A stretch of 64,000 bases of DNA from positions 310,001 to 374,000 of the forward strand of contig JARBJD010000004.1 of assembly GCA_033064195.1 (NCBI GenBank). Reading direction: 5' to 3'. Position 1 is the first letter of the stretch. Every line of letters begins with the position of its first letter. The position numbers and the translations under genes were made by a program. The notes under the pieces were generated by a model. That model had not been told where the DNA came from. It worked only from the letters and a program-made list of their open reading frames with translations, and ran no database searches. Positions 1 through 11,900 of this stretch are shown here, piece by piece. The DNA comes from Blattamonas nauphoetae (Eukaryota; Preaxostyla; Oxymonadida).

Positions 1-2247
1 TGGGGGGATCACAAACTGGTCAGTCACCCTCAGAACGTCACTGTTGAAATGACTAATGTGACCGAAGTTCCCAATGGATGTATGTTCCTTTCGCCGATTA
101 TTGATGATTCATAATGTTTTCTTTGTCCAGATTCGTTCGTTCGTGAAATCAGCTCTGGAACCTTCTGAAGTGTTGTGGAAATGATGGAGAATTCAACTCA
201 GATACATTATGCGGGAAAGATGATTCCGGGTGTGACAGCAAAAGACAAGGAGCGAATAGATCGTGAAGTAAATCGACTTCGAACATTCGTTCACCAAGGA
301 ATAGTTGCTCTGAAAGAAGTTGCCACGATGGGAAACCTGAAAGTGATTGTGATGGAACTAGGAAGACAATCTCTTGCAGATATCGTGAAGGACCACACAT
401 CTCGTGGAGTTCTTGTGGCTCGCGAAGTTCGTTTTTGATTCGTACTTTTGTCCCTGATTGTGATTGTTTTTGTTCATCTTCTGGCTGTAAGTTGTTCCAC
501 TATTGATTTTTGTTCTGTTTCTTTTCTCATTATTATTTCACAGGTTGTTTATCGAGTGATGGTGGATGTGTCGTCAGCGCTGACTTTAATGCACAACAGC
601 TCGAGCGGGGCGACAGCGCATGGAGATGTGAAGATGGAGAACATTCTTCTCTGCTCTGGAGAACACTTCAAACTGTGTTTGTCTTTCTCTCTATTCGCTT
701 ATTCTTCATTCATTCTCGTTTCATCATTATCTGTCGTCTGCCATTTCGATGAACAGTTTTTCCTTCATTCCGTCTTTTCTTCTCTTTATGATTATTTGAA
801 TCTTTTGTCATTTGTGTTTTTTTGGGAGTTCAGGTGATTTGGGGGCGGCCGAATCGGAAACCGGGAGCAGCTCGCATTCAGTGATGTCTCAGCAGTATGT
901 GTCGCCGGAACGAATGGAATCGGAAACAGGAAGGGCGACATGCTCATCGGATGTGTGGGCGTTGGGGATTGTTCTTCACTGGCTTCTGTTTGGAGTGCCT
1001 CTTTTCAAGAACAAATCAATTCTAAAGCTGGGTCGAGAGATAACGTCGTTCCAAGTGTCGATGATTGGAGAGAGTTGTGGGGGAGAAGAACGCGCACTTC
1101 TGATGCGAATGTTGGATCCTGTTTGTTCACCCTTTTTTTATTTGTCATTTCTACTCTTCTACCTTCATGATTCCTTCCTTTTCTTCATTTTTTCGTCTTT
1201 TTCTTGTTTTCTGGCCAGAATCCAGAGACTCGAATAACAAGCTCTCAATTGTGTTCATTTGGTGTCTTTCGTTGCCTTGTAAACACGACCTCAGCACTTT
1301 GGAGACTGAAAGACGCTGATACATCGGATCTTGAAGCCAAACTGAAGAAAACAGAACAAGATCTCGACATTACCAAACGCTCCCGACAACAGGCTGTGGC
1401 AGTTCTGAGGAAGGAACGTGAGGAAATCACTCAATTGAAAAAAGACTACGGAATTGAAAAGGATGACCACAGACGGACTTTGGATAATCTGAAAAATGAA
1501 CAAATTACAGTTCGAAGATTGGAAGAGGAATTGCTGGCTGAGAAAAGGAACAACACTCGTCTGGAGAGGGAGTTGGCCGAAGCGAGATCGAACCTGACCC
1601 AACCTCCTCTTCAGCCAGCACCTCATTCGAGTGGAGTTCGTTCGAATGGACCTCTCGCATCCTCTCCAGCAAGACAAGGAACTGTCGGAGGATCTCAAAT
1701 TGGAGCAGCAGCGATCGAAATGTTCGACCGAAAAGAATGGACAGTGTCTGGGAATGTCTTCTCGAAATCACAGGATTCTGAATCATCATTACTATCATAC
1801 GAAGTCGGAACAGTTATCGCTCGTCTGTCATTCACAATCAAATGTCAATCGATGTCCAGTTTTACTATTGGGATCATCTCGTCCAAAGTGAGCAGCAAGG
1901 CTCTCACGACATACTTTCCCGAATTGAAGGGAGGAGCAGGATGGGAATTCTATCCAGATGTTCGAAGCATCATCCAGAACGGGAAAGACACAAACCAAGG
2001 ATCAGCCTGTGAGAGAGGAAGAGAGGGACAGCGAGTGGTGTTGGAGGCAGATGGACGAGAGGGAATACGAACACTGAAACTGTCGCAAGATGGAGAGACA
2101 CAGCCAGCCTTCATCACCAACATCCCAGTTCCCTTCCGGTTCGCTGTGTTCATCTACGAGAAGAACGATGCAGTTGAGATTGAGTCAATTGAAGTTGTGT
2201 CCTCGCCGCAGATGGTTGGAGGAACGATTCCCGTCCGAATGGATTAA
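1..2247 (+). CDS. Protein kinase with coiled coil and C-terminal SPRY-like domain (5' partial, one in-frame TGA)
   Basis: Five exons are readable: 1-79, 131-426, 544-676, 834-1120 and 1219-2247, all with GT..AG introns and matching phases. They encode a kinase N-lobe (Lys in YAGKMI, helix-C Glu in DREVNRL), a catalytic loop HGDVKMEN in place of HRD, a DLG motif formed exactly across the third intron, an SPE motif, and a WALGIVLHWLLFGVPLF helix. A long charged coiled coil follows (about 1320-1600), then a roughly 180-residue beta-rich domain starting IGAAAIEMF. That domain recurs in the gene at 16939-18611 and resembles SPRY/concanavalin-type folds. Oddities: a TGA at 166-168 stands where the glycine-rich loop SGTF-G-SVVEM needs Gly, so this copy is either a recent pseudogene or carries a sequence error. 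HGD suggests altered or weak catalysis. The true N-terminus lies before the window. Confidence 0.8.
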
Positions 2248-2411
2248 TCAAGTCGACCTCACTTCTCTTCTTTCTTCTATGCTCATTAATCACAGCGATT
2301 TTTCACAAAACGAGAAACTCTATGTGTTTTGATGAGTATCTGACTGGAAACGAGGCACGATAAATTTGTATTTCTCCAGCTTCTTTTCGGGGCCCCTTAG
2401 TTCGCCTTTTC

Positions 2412-4796
2412 ATGATTGTCGTCTCTTTTTTTGCCTGTCTGTTCGCATCAAATGATCTCCTCTCCTCATATATTTCTTCTTCGACCGTCTTCGATATGTT
2501 TTCTCGTCCTTCTCGCTACGCTATCCCGAACAGTCATGTTTTTGAATCGACGCTCAGAATTTACGATGAACGCATTTCTTTGACAGGACAGAATCAAACA
2601 TCACTCATTGCTCCTTTCTTAAAAGCTGACCTCTTCTCTCTCTCGAATTCGACCTTCCATTTCGACTTGTCGACACTCGTCTCATCTCGAGATCTCCTTC
2701 GAGTTCTTTCGTGTATCAGTTCATCTTCAGCTTTCCTCCGTGATCTCACATTTCTTTCCGACGGTATCTTTACCTCCCCGTTTTATGTTCAAAGCAGTTC
2801 GTTACATCTGAATTCCGTCTCCTTCGTCCCTTTGGATACGAACTCTGTCTCCCACGGACTCCTTCCCTCACTCGTCGATACATCTGATTCTCCATTTATT
2901 TCTCTTATCAATTGTCGATTCGCCCACTCCCAAACACAGGGTCACTCACCACTTGTGTCAAACGGCGTCGATCAACAAACATACGTATCAGAATGTTCAT
3001 TCACAAATATCACTCTTGCCACTCTGACCAATTTTTCAACAATAGGTCCACATCTCCAAGATTCCTGGCATACTGCAATGAACACTTTCACAGATTGTGA
3101 AGGTGAAACCAACGGTGTCATCGTCGGCGACTTTAACAGAGCTGGTAAAGCTGTTTTCCACAACAACACACATGATGGTTGTGGAACTATCTTCACAGAA
3201 GGGACAGATCGGTCCTCAAATACTGTCCTCTTCCGAAAAGAAAGATATCGCTACTTTGTCGGTGGTTCAGTGAGTGTCGCCTCAATTGCGGTCACAGGAT
3301 CTTCTGCCCGAGTTGAAGAGTGCCGTTTCCTGATGCGTGGACGATACAAACGCTCTGCAAGACTCCGAGCCATATTCTTTAATTCACTGGAAGACAGTTT
3401 AACCGTGGTCAAGTGTCGGTTCCAAAATATGTCCAACACCGATGGAATTGGTGGGACAGCCCTTTATGTAACCAACTGCGATTCTTTGTGGGTCGGCGGG
3501 GGGTCCAACGTGGTGTGGATCTCCTCAACAGCATTTGCCGGCGCGATCCTCCTCGCAGGAACAATTAAGAATGCAGTTTTTGAGAACATTAACTTTGACA
3601 CCACAGAAGCAATGGAATCATCCGATATGTCACCAGCAGCTGGAGGGATATATTTCGCTGGATCGACCAACACTTCGTTCTTGATGACGAATTCTACAGT
3701 GTATCTCTGCTCGTCGCAGGGGGTCGGAGGTGGTGTAACCTTTACAAACCTGCTTCCCACAACTTCATTGCAATTCAAATGGACCTGGTTCGTTCGAAAC
3801 GGAGCCACAAACTTCGTCGGTCTTGTTTCGAAGCCTGGTGGAAGCATCGTCCTGGGAATCACCTCTAATGCGGACACCATCGATCTTAAGTTTACCTCTT
3901 GTCGTTTTCGGAGCAGACTTCTCCACGACAAAGGAGATGATCTTTATGCCTACCCAGGATGGGGATTAGTGCTCTCGCCATCCATTTTTGATTGCTGCCA
4001 ATCCTCAGGAAGCGCTCAGTCGATTTACATCGACGGCGTGACCGGATCAAAGGACACAAACTGGATCCCAGAAGACCGGGTCGACACTTGCCCAAAAATA
4101 TCTTATGACTCGCCATATCTCTTCAAAAGCACTCTGTTTCACATCATCTTCTGGCCAATTCTCGGGACGTTCTTTCTCATGGTCATTTGCTGTCCCTTCT
4201 GCTGCATTCTGAACCGAAAAGTTTGTCATATCCGCAGATGCTCCAGATGCTTCCACAAATCAGGGAAATGCCTCTCAATGGTCTTCTGCTGCCCCTGTGT
4301 GGTCTTTGGTGAATGCCAGGATCGAAAATATTACAATATGGAGAACAAAGAGACTCATGAATTTGATGGCGATGAAGACATGGCTACAGAGTTACAACGC
4401 GGAAAAAATATCAAAAGAAGCAGCATGTTGGGATATATATCAGCTGCGAGGAATCGATTCTATGCTGTCCAAGATGATCGCAGGGAATTCAAGTTGAAAC
4501 AAGCCCAGATCAAAAAGAACGACTCCTCATTCAAACCAGCATCTCTACCAACTGACGGAGAATTGAAAGAATGTGAAGGTCAAAATGTGGCGTCCGCTGA
4601 AGCTCAATGTGACGTAGTTCAGGTTTCCGGCACGACAGAAGAAGAGAAGGCTGATGTGCTTGCTAACGAGGGAGCAAATGGACAACTGGCCCCATATTCG
4701 TTCCAAACAATGCGGGACAACCTTGCCATGCTTGCATTCATGCCCCACTCGAATGTGAGGAACCAATCGGAGCATCTGCTCAAAATCATCGAATGA
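2412..4796 (+). CDS. Membrane-anchored beta-helix surface protein
   Basis: A single exon encodes 794 residues from an ATG followed by a hydrophobic leader (MIVVSFFACLFA), a plausible signal peptide. The ectodomain is Ser/Thr/Asn-rich with recurrent short strands of the type found in right-handed beta-helix (pectin-lyase-like) proteins, and has several N-glycosylation sequons. Near residue 580 a hydrophobic stretch (IIFWPILGTFFLMVICCPF) is followed by a very Cys-rich juxtamembrane segment with paired and tripled cysteines, a likely palmitoylation zone. A charged cytoplasmic tail of about 150 residues follows. Type I topology is inferred. No catalytic motif is visible. The protein is organised like the products at 32082-34022 and 4902-6236 but is not a recent copy of either. 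Confidence 0.8.
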   Translation: MIVVSFFACLFASNDLLSSYISSSTVFDMFSRPSRYAIPNSHVFESTLRIYDERISLTGQNQTSLIAPFLKADLFSLSNSTFHFDLSTLVSSRDLLRVLSCISSSSAFLRDLTFLSDGIFTSPFYVQSSSLHLNSVSFVPLDTNSVSHGLLPSLVDTSDSPFISLINCRFAHSQTQGHSPLVSNGVDQQTYVSECSFTNITLATLTNFSTIGPHLQDSWHTAMNTFTDCEGETNGVIVGDFNRAGKAVFHNNTHDGCGTIFTEGTDRSSNTVLFRKERYRYFVGGSVSVASIAVTGSSARVEECRFLMRGRYKRSARLRAIFFNSLEDSLTVVKCRFQNMSNTDGIGGTALYVTNCDSLWVGGGSNVVWISSTAFAGAILLAGTIKNAVFENINFDTTEAMESSDMSPAAGGIYFAGSTNTSFLMTNSTVYLCSSQGVGGGVTFTNLLPTTSLQFKWTWFVRNGATNFVGLVSKPGGSIVLGITSNADTIDLKFTSCRFRSRLLHDKGDDLYAYPGWGLVLSPSIFDCCQSSGSAQSIYIDGVTGSKDTNWIPEDRVDTCPKISYDSPYLFKSTLFHIIFWPILGTFFLMVICCPFCCILNRKVCHIRRCSRCFHKSGKCLSMVFCCPCVVFGECQDRKYYNMENKETHEFDGDEDMATELQRGKNIKRSSMLGYISAARNRFYAVQDDRREFKLKQAQIKKNDSSFKPASLPTDGELKECEGQNVASAEAQCDVVQVSGTTEEEKADVLANEGANGQLAPYSFQTMRDNLAMLAFMPHSNVRNQSEHLLKIIE

Positions 4797-4901
4797 GCCC
4801 TCGATTGTTATTTATCACATCGTTAAATTGTTGTTACATGTTTACTAATCTTGATTGTGTGATTTTTATCTCTCAATAACAATTAAACTCAACAAACATA
4901 A

Positions 4902-6236
4902 CTAAATTCCGTTTGTCCAATCGTAGCCCTGTCTCCCCTTCTGATCCCACACTCTCGGTGATGAACTAGAGCTTCGGCAACCAGTGAAACTTGTCTGTGT
5001 GACTGATGCTGGCTTCTCAAGGAAAAATATGTCTGATCCTTTTCCTGAGGCACGACATGCCTGAAACATGTTGGAAGACACATAAAAGGCACTGGGATCG
5101 ACCTCTTTCTGCCCAAACGCGATCGCTCCACCATTCAAAGCGGAGCATCCTTTAAATGTCGATCCTGTCACGTTAAATGCCTTTGGGAGTGTTTCAAAGA
5201 AGAATGCCCCGCCATTTTGTGTTGTTCCGCAGGTTTCCATTGTCACACGCTCCAATAGAATCGATCCTTTCGAAGAAATATTTGCAGAAACAGCTCCTCC
5301 AACTCCTTGAGACATGCAGTTTTTGATCTGAGTCCGACGGATGGTAAGGCTTCCTGCTGACGATATGAACACTGCCCCGCCATAAGGAGAGATGGGAGTG
5401 GAGACAGAGCTGGTAAAAAGGGAGTCTTCGATGGTGATGGAGACTTCGTCGTTTCCCCGCAAGTGTTTATAATTTCGACCAGCATTCTGACAATTAGTAA
5501 CAGTAATGTTGCTGATTTTCACATTCGGGTATCCAAATGCATGGAAGAGCCCACCATTTAATGGGCCTGTACAGTTTGTCATGTTGCTTCGAGAGATCGT
5601 CATGTTTCCCAATATCCCGTGAGCAGGGGGACGAAAATCGGCCGCAGTTGATGAATATTGAATACTGGAGAATGAACAACCGATGACTGAGATGTGAGCG
5701 ACATCGATTGATGCGATGAATGGAGCGTGTTTGCTCATGATGATGGTGGAAAAAGTGCAGTTCTCAAGTTGAAAAAGCAACTGGTCGCTTGAATCAACGG
5801 CAATGATGGGTGCTCCCATCTGGGAACGGGTTGTGATTGAAACACGCGTGAAGTATGTATTTCCAGCGGTTAGCTCAATCATCGGCTCATCGCGGTTAGG
5901 ACAGAGGTAAATTGAATCTTGGAAACGGAGTGTTTGGCAGCTTCCTCGGATGAAAGGAGAGGAAGCACTAGGTGTAAAGGTGAGCATGGAAATTGTTAAC
6001 GATTTTGTATTATTTAGCTCAAATAAAGATGTAGTGGTGGATGATGACTTGATGACAACCAATTGAGGACGAGATTTTCCAACGAACTGGAGTTCTCTCG
6101 ATGAGATGACGATTGAGGATCCAACAAAGGTTCCAGTTGCAAGTGACACGTTTTGAAGTGATCCAGATGGTTGTGGGATAAGAGGTTCAAGTTGGGTATC
6201 GGCGATGAGCCAGGCAATGCATGACAAGATGATCAT
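4902..6236 (-). CDS. Secreted beta-helix protein without membrane anchor
   Basis: An uninterrupted 444-codon gene begins with an ATG and a signal-peptide-like leader (MIILSCIAWLIADT). The body shows repeated right-handed beta-helix turns, for example GGAVFISSAGSLTIRRTQI and GGAFFFETLPKAFNVTGSTF, where GG/GA turns precede short hydrophobic strands and Asn or Cys positions. The chain stops after a short polar tail with no second hydrophobic segment, so the product is probably secreted. Its 3' end lies about 100 bp from the convergent gene ending at 4796, leaving little room for either terminator. It could also be the truncated ectodomain of a receptor like the one at 50152-58728, but no adjoining transmembrane or kinase-like remnant is visible. 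Confidence 0.78.
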   Translation of the reverse strand: MIILSCIAWLIADTQLEPLIPQPSGSLQNVSLATGTFVGSSIVISSRELQFVGKSRPQLVVIKSSSTTTSLFELNNTKSLTISMLTFTPSASSPFIRGSCQTLRFQDSIYLCPNRDEPMIELTAGNTYFTRVSITTRSQMGAPIIAVDSSDQLLFQLENCTFSTIIMSKHAPFIASIDVAHISVIGCSFSSIQYSSTAADFRPPAHGILGNMTISRSNMTNCTGPLNGGLFHAFGYPNVKISNITVTNCQNAGRNYKHLRGNDEVSITIEDSLFTSSVSTPISPYGGAVFISSAGSLTIRRTQIKNCMSQGVGGAVSANISSKGSILLERVTMETCGTTQNGGAFFFETLPKAFNVTGSTFKGCSALNGGAIAFGQKEVDPSAFYVSSNMFQACRASGKGSDIFFLEKPASVTQTSFTGCRSSSSSPRVWDQKGRQGYDWTNGI

Positions 6237-6513
6237 GGTGATGGGCCCACACTTTGATGGAAACCATCATTTCACGATTCACGAGGAATCTCATAAAGAG
6301 AAATAACTCTTCCCACATGCAAATCACCAATGGTGAGGAATGGGGATTAAAATTGAGCAAAAACGAAGACTATTTTGCGAAACAAAATCATACGGAGGAT
6401 GGAATGAATTGTGGCAACTCAGTGAAGATGATGAAGACGAGTGTTTGGATCATGAAAACAATGTAGCGTTCTTTGGACGATCCAATGGGTGGGAGAAAAC
6501 TCTCAGAGATAAA

Positions 6514-6942
6514 TTACTCCAACAATCGATAGATGAGAGAAGAGTCTGCTCTGCACCCTGATGTGCACATCCTGTATTGAACAACTTGTCTTTTATTTTT
6601 AGAGTCATACATAGCAAGCTGCATGATACCGTTGCTGTCCTTTCCAAGGTAGTATCCAATCCAATCCCATTCGACGGCCCCGTACCAAGTTTTAGAGGAA
6701 GATCCGATGACATCTCCAACTGTAAGTTCTGGATCTGTTGTGATGTTCCTTGACACCTTCTTAAAATAGGTTGATTCCACTGGTGGATTCGTGCACGTGT
6801 TCATCACGAATACTGACGGATCAACACCGCTATCTGGGCCGTAGCTTGTTCCAACTAGAGATTCGAGGGAAGTGCCATTGAGTTTGCTAGGATCGTATCT
6901 ATGAGCTGCGTATAACGCTTGAAAAAGTAGTGAGATGAGCAT
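6514..6942 (-). CDS. Small secreted protein of unknown family
   Basis: The start is placed at the internal ATG (MLISLLFQALYAAHRYD) because the open frame upstream of it has no better ATG and this Met gives a clean signal peptide. The mature part is about 125 residues, with Cys at the middle (NTCTNPP) and end (MCTSGC) that could form disulfides, and an aromatic stretch (WYGAVEWDWIGYYLG). No family is recognised. It lies downstream of, and on the same strand as, no close relative. The next gene on the other side (7126 onward) is divergent, so the roughly 180 bp between them probably holds both promoters. Confidence 0.6.
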   Translation of the reverse strand: MLISLLFQALYAAHRYDPSKLNGTSLESLVGTSYGPDSGVDPSVFVMNTCTNPPVESTYFKKVSRNITTDPELTVGDVIGSSSKTWYGAVEWDWIGYYLGKDSNGIMQLAMYDSKNKRQVVQYRMCTSGCRADSSLIYRLLE

Positions 6943-7125
6943 GAAAACCAAAATGTGTGTCGATCAATCGACACATCTCAGAAATGCAGATATCAACTTC
7001 TCTATGCTCTTGAGACTTGAGAACCGTGAGTGTATGATTTCATCCTTTAGTTTTCTTTGATCATATGACCTTTCGTTTTTTTTGATTGTCCAGAATATTT
7101 TCATTGAGGCCACGATCACCATTAA

Positions 7126-8760
7126 ATGAATCACAAAATCGCCCCTCATCTATCTCGAGCCCAATTTCTTGAAGGTTTATCCTCTACGTTTCAACGCTAC
7201 TTGGGTGTCACCGCATTTCCAAAGGGATCAAGCCATTCATTCATCGTATCTTGGAACCGCTGTATCCTCGCGGCATGCTCTGTTCATGCAATTCCGATTG
7301 AACAGTCTGTGATTTTCAATGTCTTTCAACAATTATTTGATTTGTCTCGATCTCATTAACCACTTTTTCCTTTCTTCTTCGTCATCTCTCAATTCTCCTC
7401 TCCTTCTCCATTTTCACAGAATGACTGATTCTAAAGTCGAGTATCAACGTCGGGAATTCTTCACACGTCATTTTTTGGACTCCATCGTCTTCACTATCTC
7501 ATCAATTATCCCACGCTCATTCTTCGCCCATCCCCACAATAAAATCCTTTCCCAATCTGTCTGAGTGATTTTTATTCCATTATTCTCCTCTTTTCTAATT
7601 TTTTCTCTTCTTCTATCAGACGTTTATGATATACGAGGATCTCCGCGAACCGCTCCTCCCATCTCCATCCTATTTCCACTTAGAATTCTCTAAAGTCCTT
7701 GTTGGTGATCTCTTCACTTTTTCCTTACACATTGCGAAGAAGTTACGTCTGTTTTCATGTCTTTCTTTTAACAACCAACCTCACTCTCATTCAACATCCC
7801 TTCTCCTTTCGTTCATCATTCAGCTAACATCCACGACCTTGAATCTCATTCATTCGGTCCATCCACACTCTCCTCCTCCTCATTCCCACTTCTATTCTCA
7901 ACTCCTCCAAAGGATCTCATCGAGACAATCGAGAAACTCCTTCCAGCGAGCCAGTCGCTGAATACCTCCAAATCGTCAATCTCAAAAGAAGGTCTGTCTT
8001 CCTAGCATTTCAATTCCGGCAGATTTGTATTATTCTCGGATGGCTCATCCAAAAACTCAAGCATCAATCGGAGAAGCGTTGAATTCATCGTTGGAAACAA
8101 TCACCGAAGTTGCTGATCGACGTCAAAAGGAAGAAGAGGAACAAAAAACACGAATGGAGGAGATTAAGAGAGCTAATGAACAAAAGGAAAAGGAAGAAAT
8201 AGAAATTGCACTCAGGCTCAAAGAGCAGCAGGAAAAAGACGAAAAAGAGAAAGCGGATAAACTGAGAGAACAGAAAGAGAAAGAGGAGCAATTGAAGGCT
8301 GACCAAATAATGATGGCAGAGAGATTGAAAACGAAAAAGGCAAAAATTGAGGCTTTCAGAAAGACCACGAAAGACAAAGCATTGCTGATTCTGAACACAA
8401 CCCCGAACCAGGCCACACACTCATTTGATTTTCGTATGTTTTTCTGTTTTCGCATAGTTTTTCATCGCTCTTTCTTTTCTCCCATTCTCTGGCTGGCATC
8501 TCAATATAGAAACAGCCCCGTATAGTTATGATACACGCACATTGGTATCAACACTGACCGAGGCTGCAGAAGCTTTTGAAGAAGAGGTGTGGCATTCACT
8601 TTTGATCCATTTTCTTTTTCAGCACGGGAGCCTTATTGCCACTGTTCAAAGCGAATGCAGCATGACACAGGATTCTGCGGGCATGTTTGTGCAAGGTAAA
8701 GTTCTTGATCATTCTCTCCGATTTCTAATGAGAGACATGAATACCTTCCTCTTCGCATAA
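7126..8760 (+). CDS. Intron-rich coiled-coil protein, family not recognised
   Basis: Seven exons join in phase: 7126-7343, 7420-7558, 7620-7758, 7824-7991, 8023-8433, 8510-8586 and 8623-8760. Introns are short, two of them 31 and 36 nt. The N-terminal half is a helical, leucine/phenylalanine-rich region (for example LEGLSSTFQRYLG and FSKVLVGDLFTFSLHIAKK). Exon 5 encodes a strongly charged coiled coil of about 90 residues (repeats such as EEIEIALRLKEQQEKDEKEK). The last exon ends VLDHSLRFLMRDMNTFLFA before TAA; a GTAAAG at 8696 could instead be a donor, giving a different tail. No catalytic motif is visible. A cytoplasmic scaffold is the natural guess, but nothing proves it. Confidence 0.65.
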
Positions 8761-8908
8761 CCTTTTACTCTTCCTGGAATTGTTTTGAAACGGCGGTACA
8801 ATTCATGTTCTCCGTCTTGAGGAATCGAGAGGAGTATTCGTTGTACACTGTCAATACGATGTTATTATGAAAAGAACGGGTCAGATCATTACTCGGTTTT
8901 AATTGGCA

Positions 8909-11900
8909 ATGGAACCATCGACACAGAACGATGAACAACGTTCTATTGCCCGTTCACAAAGCTCTGAGCTGTCAACGATTCAAGCGTTGTCGGTTGCTCG
9001 ATTCAGAGCTTTTGACCAATTGTATCTACCACTAGCTCTTCTCATCTTTCACTTATCAGACTCTTTTATTGCATGTACCCACTCTCAAGAGTATTACACT
9101 CTCTTCTCCTCAATCTTTTCCATAGAACATTTCTCTCCCACTATTGATCGAGATCGGCTTTCTCGTATTCATCGCAGTCCAATTTATTGGCATTTCCACA
9201 CGCTTTCATACTTGGCCAGTGTCTGGAAAATTTGGTACCTACTTTATGAACGTTTTTCAGTGTGTTTCCAACAATCTTCTGTTTCTATCCCCTCTTTTGA
9301 CAACGGACTGTTGAATCAATCGATCAACCCCCATGTCAACCTTCCGTTGTTCGTCTTGTCTCCTGATTCCTATATGCTTATCTCTCCTATTTTCAACTTT
9401 TACCATTTTTTTATCCTTAATTCTCCCCAATATCAATTTTTCTCTCTCAACACTGTCTCTCCAGCTATTTGGACTTCACAATTTCATGGTCGCTGCCAAA
9501 CGTTTACCTTGTCTTCATAATCACCATAGCGGCCTTTGTACTGCTCATAATCACATCTGTCGCCATTGCATCTGCGATGACACGACTCGAGAAACCCATC
9601 CCCAAAAAATTCTCATCTTTCACTGCTCTCCTTACCCGCCTCGCCTGTACTATGTTTGCGCTCCCGTTTGTCAACGTCTTTTCTGGCGGACTGGGCTGCC
9701 TTATTCCTGCAAGCCCAACGGCCCCACAGCCTCCACTCTTCACAACACCCATCATTCTCACCTGTGGAGACCTTTCCCCAGCCTTTGCAGCGGTTGGAAT
9801 AAGCTTTGTTGTGGTCACAATCCTTCTGGTCTTCCTCTACCAACTGTTTGTCTTCGACAGCAACTTCAAACGCCATTGGCCGTTTGCGACACAATCAAAC
9901 ATTATTCCGGCACTTCTGTTTCTGTGTACCGCAATCCTTTGTGTCCTTTCGCCTGTTCTAGCGGCACAAGCCCTTATACACTCAGTCATCACATTGGTTA
10001 CGTTCCTCATGTTTACACTTCTGTTCATGTTCTACCAGCCATTCTTTACGATCATTGGGAACGCCCTTTACGCTGTGGCTTGCTTTCTTGGGTTTATGTC
10101 GGCTCTGATAACCTTACTTTCAGTTGTTATCTTCAAAACTACTCCCGCTGATCTCGTCCTCCCAATCATTTTCATGATTGCTTGTTTACTAGTCACAATC
10201 GGTGGCTGCATCGGGGTTTTTATTCTCACCATGAAGGTTGGGAAGTCGAGCTTAGCCATGGTCAAGGGAGAGCCAGTTCCCATCATGAGCGAGAAGATGA
10301 AATCAAAATTCGGTTCAGTCTCTCGCACATTGAAACAGTCCAAGTCAATGTCTTCATTTGTCCCCACCTCAAGTCCACGCTCGGTCTTCCAACCATACCA
10401 ACCCCAACCGTCAGCTGTGATCGCACCCATCACCACGTCAGCGGCCGTCCCATCCACACCCCCAAATACCTTACCTCGTGCTCAATCTCCTAAAATGGAG
10501 GAGAATGATGAAGAAATGTCAGAAATGGGTCTTAATCTTCCAGATGGGAACGATGACAAGCACATCAAACTCATTCCTCCTGAACAGTATGATCCCGACC
10601 TTCCAAAGACATCAGCACTTTCACACGTCTCTGTTCATTCACCGACCGTGGTTCATGGTGAGATCACACCAAATCTGTCAGTAGCGACTCCACGCGTTCA
10701 AGATCATCTGAACACAAATTCGCAGGGCGTCACTGAATTTGTATCACCTCGAATCGCACAGCCAACACTTCGGGCATCAGCATCAACTGGTGCAATCCCT
10801 TCGGACGCTAGACCAGCTCAAGAACAACCACTTCTCTCAGAACAGCTCAACCCGCCTCGCACCCTCCCAAAATACCGAAATGTCCTGTCTGTCCAACACG
10901 CCCTTCGTTTTATGCAACAACCCGGCTTTTCCCGCGAAGACGACTCTATCCAGCTTATGGAATCGATTCTGGGTTTTGCCCTTTATCGCTTCCCATCCTC
11001 CTCCTCACTCTGGATCACTGCTTGTCTTTATTACCGAGATTTCTCATTGTCGACGATGAAAGCTGCTGAGACACTGCAACACGCGAAGCAATGTGCTCCA
11101 CACATCGGGCAACGGTGGATGGAGTTCTCGTTCTTGCGTGACTTGGAATTAAGCAAGTCAACGAATGGCGAACAAAGCGCGTCGGCGATGTTCAGAACTC
11201 AGATGGAACGAGCCAAGAAATACCACGACATTGCCAACGCTTACATCAACCAGGTCTGGATTCAGCTCTCCAAGACTTCATTCGATGTCGAGCGAGTCAT
11301 GATCAACCTCACAAAAGGCATTGATTCTTTCACCGATGCCCGGAAACAGTACAAAAAGCTGCTCCAAACGTACCCCACAAGTGGACAAGTCCTTCGAGGT
11401 TATGGGAGTCTTGTTCGGGACATCGAAAGAGACGACGATCTCGCCCTCACGTTCTTCAACCAGGCGAGTCGCTTCGAAGACTCAGCTGCCCAACACTCGA
11501 CATCCGACGAGGCCTCGCTGGTGTCCAAAACAAGTGCTGGATACCAAACAAATCAAGGAATGAACAGCTCGTCAAAACCACGTGGACAGAAGAAGGGAAA
11601 TGGGAAGAAACGGTCGAACGGACTCAGCGATAGTTCATTGTTGATTGAGGGTCAGAAAGACGTCACTAAGGACCTCAAAGTTCTGTTCTTGATGCTCCCA
11701 ATTGTGACAGTGATCATCACAGTGATCTCTTTCGTCTTGACGTTTTCCACATTCAACGACACAATCGCTCTCACAGAGATCATCCACCTGTCATCGCTCG
11801 TCCAGGTCCAGACCTCGATTGTGGTGATGGAGCTGGAGTATTGGAAAATCATGAATTCCAGGTACCTTCGAGACGATCCGACTATCCCCGATCGTTGCGA

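Noticed and set aside
8085-8455. Phe/Ser-rich minus-strand open frames opposite the coiled coil at 8100-8400
   Set aside because: These are typical antisense shadows of a Glu/Lys coiled-coil exon.
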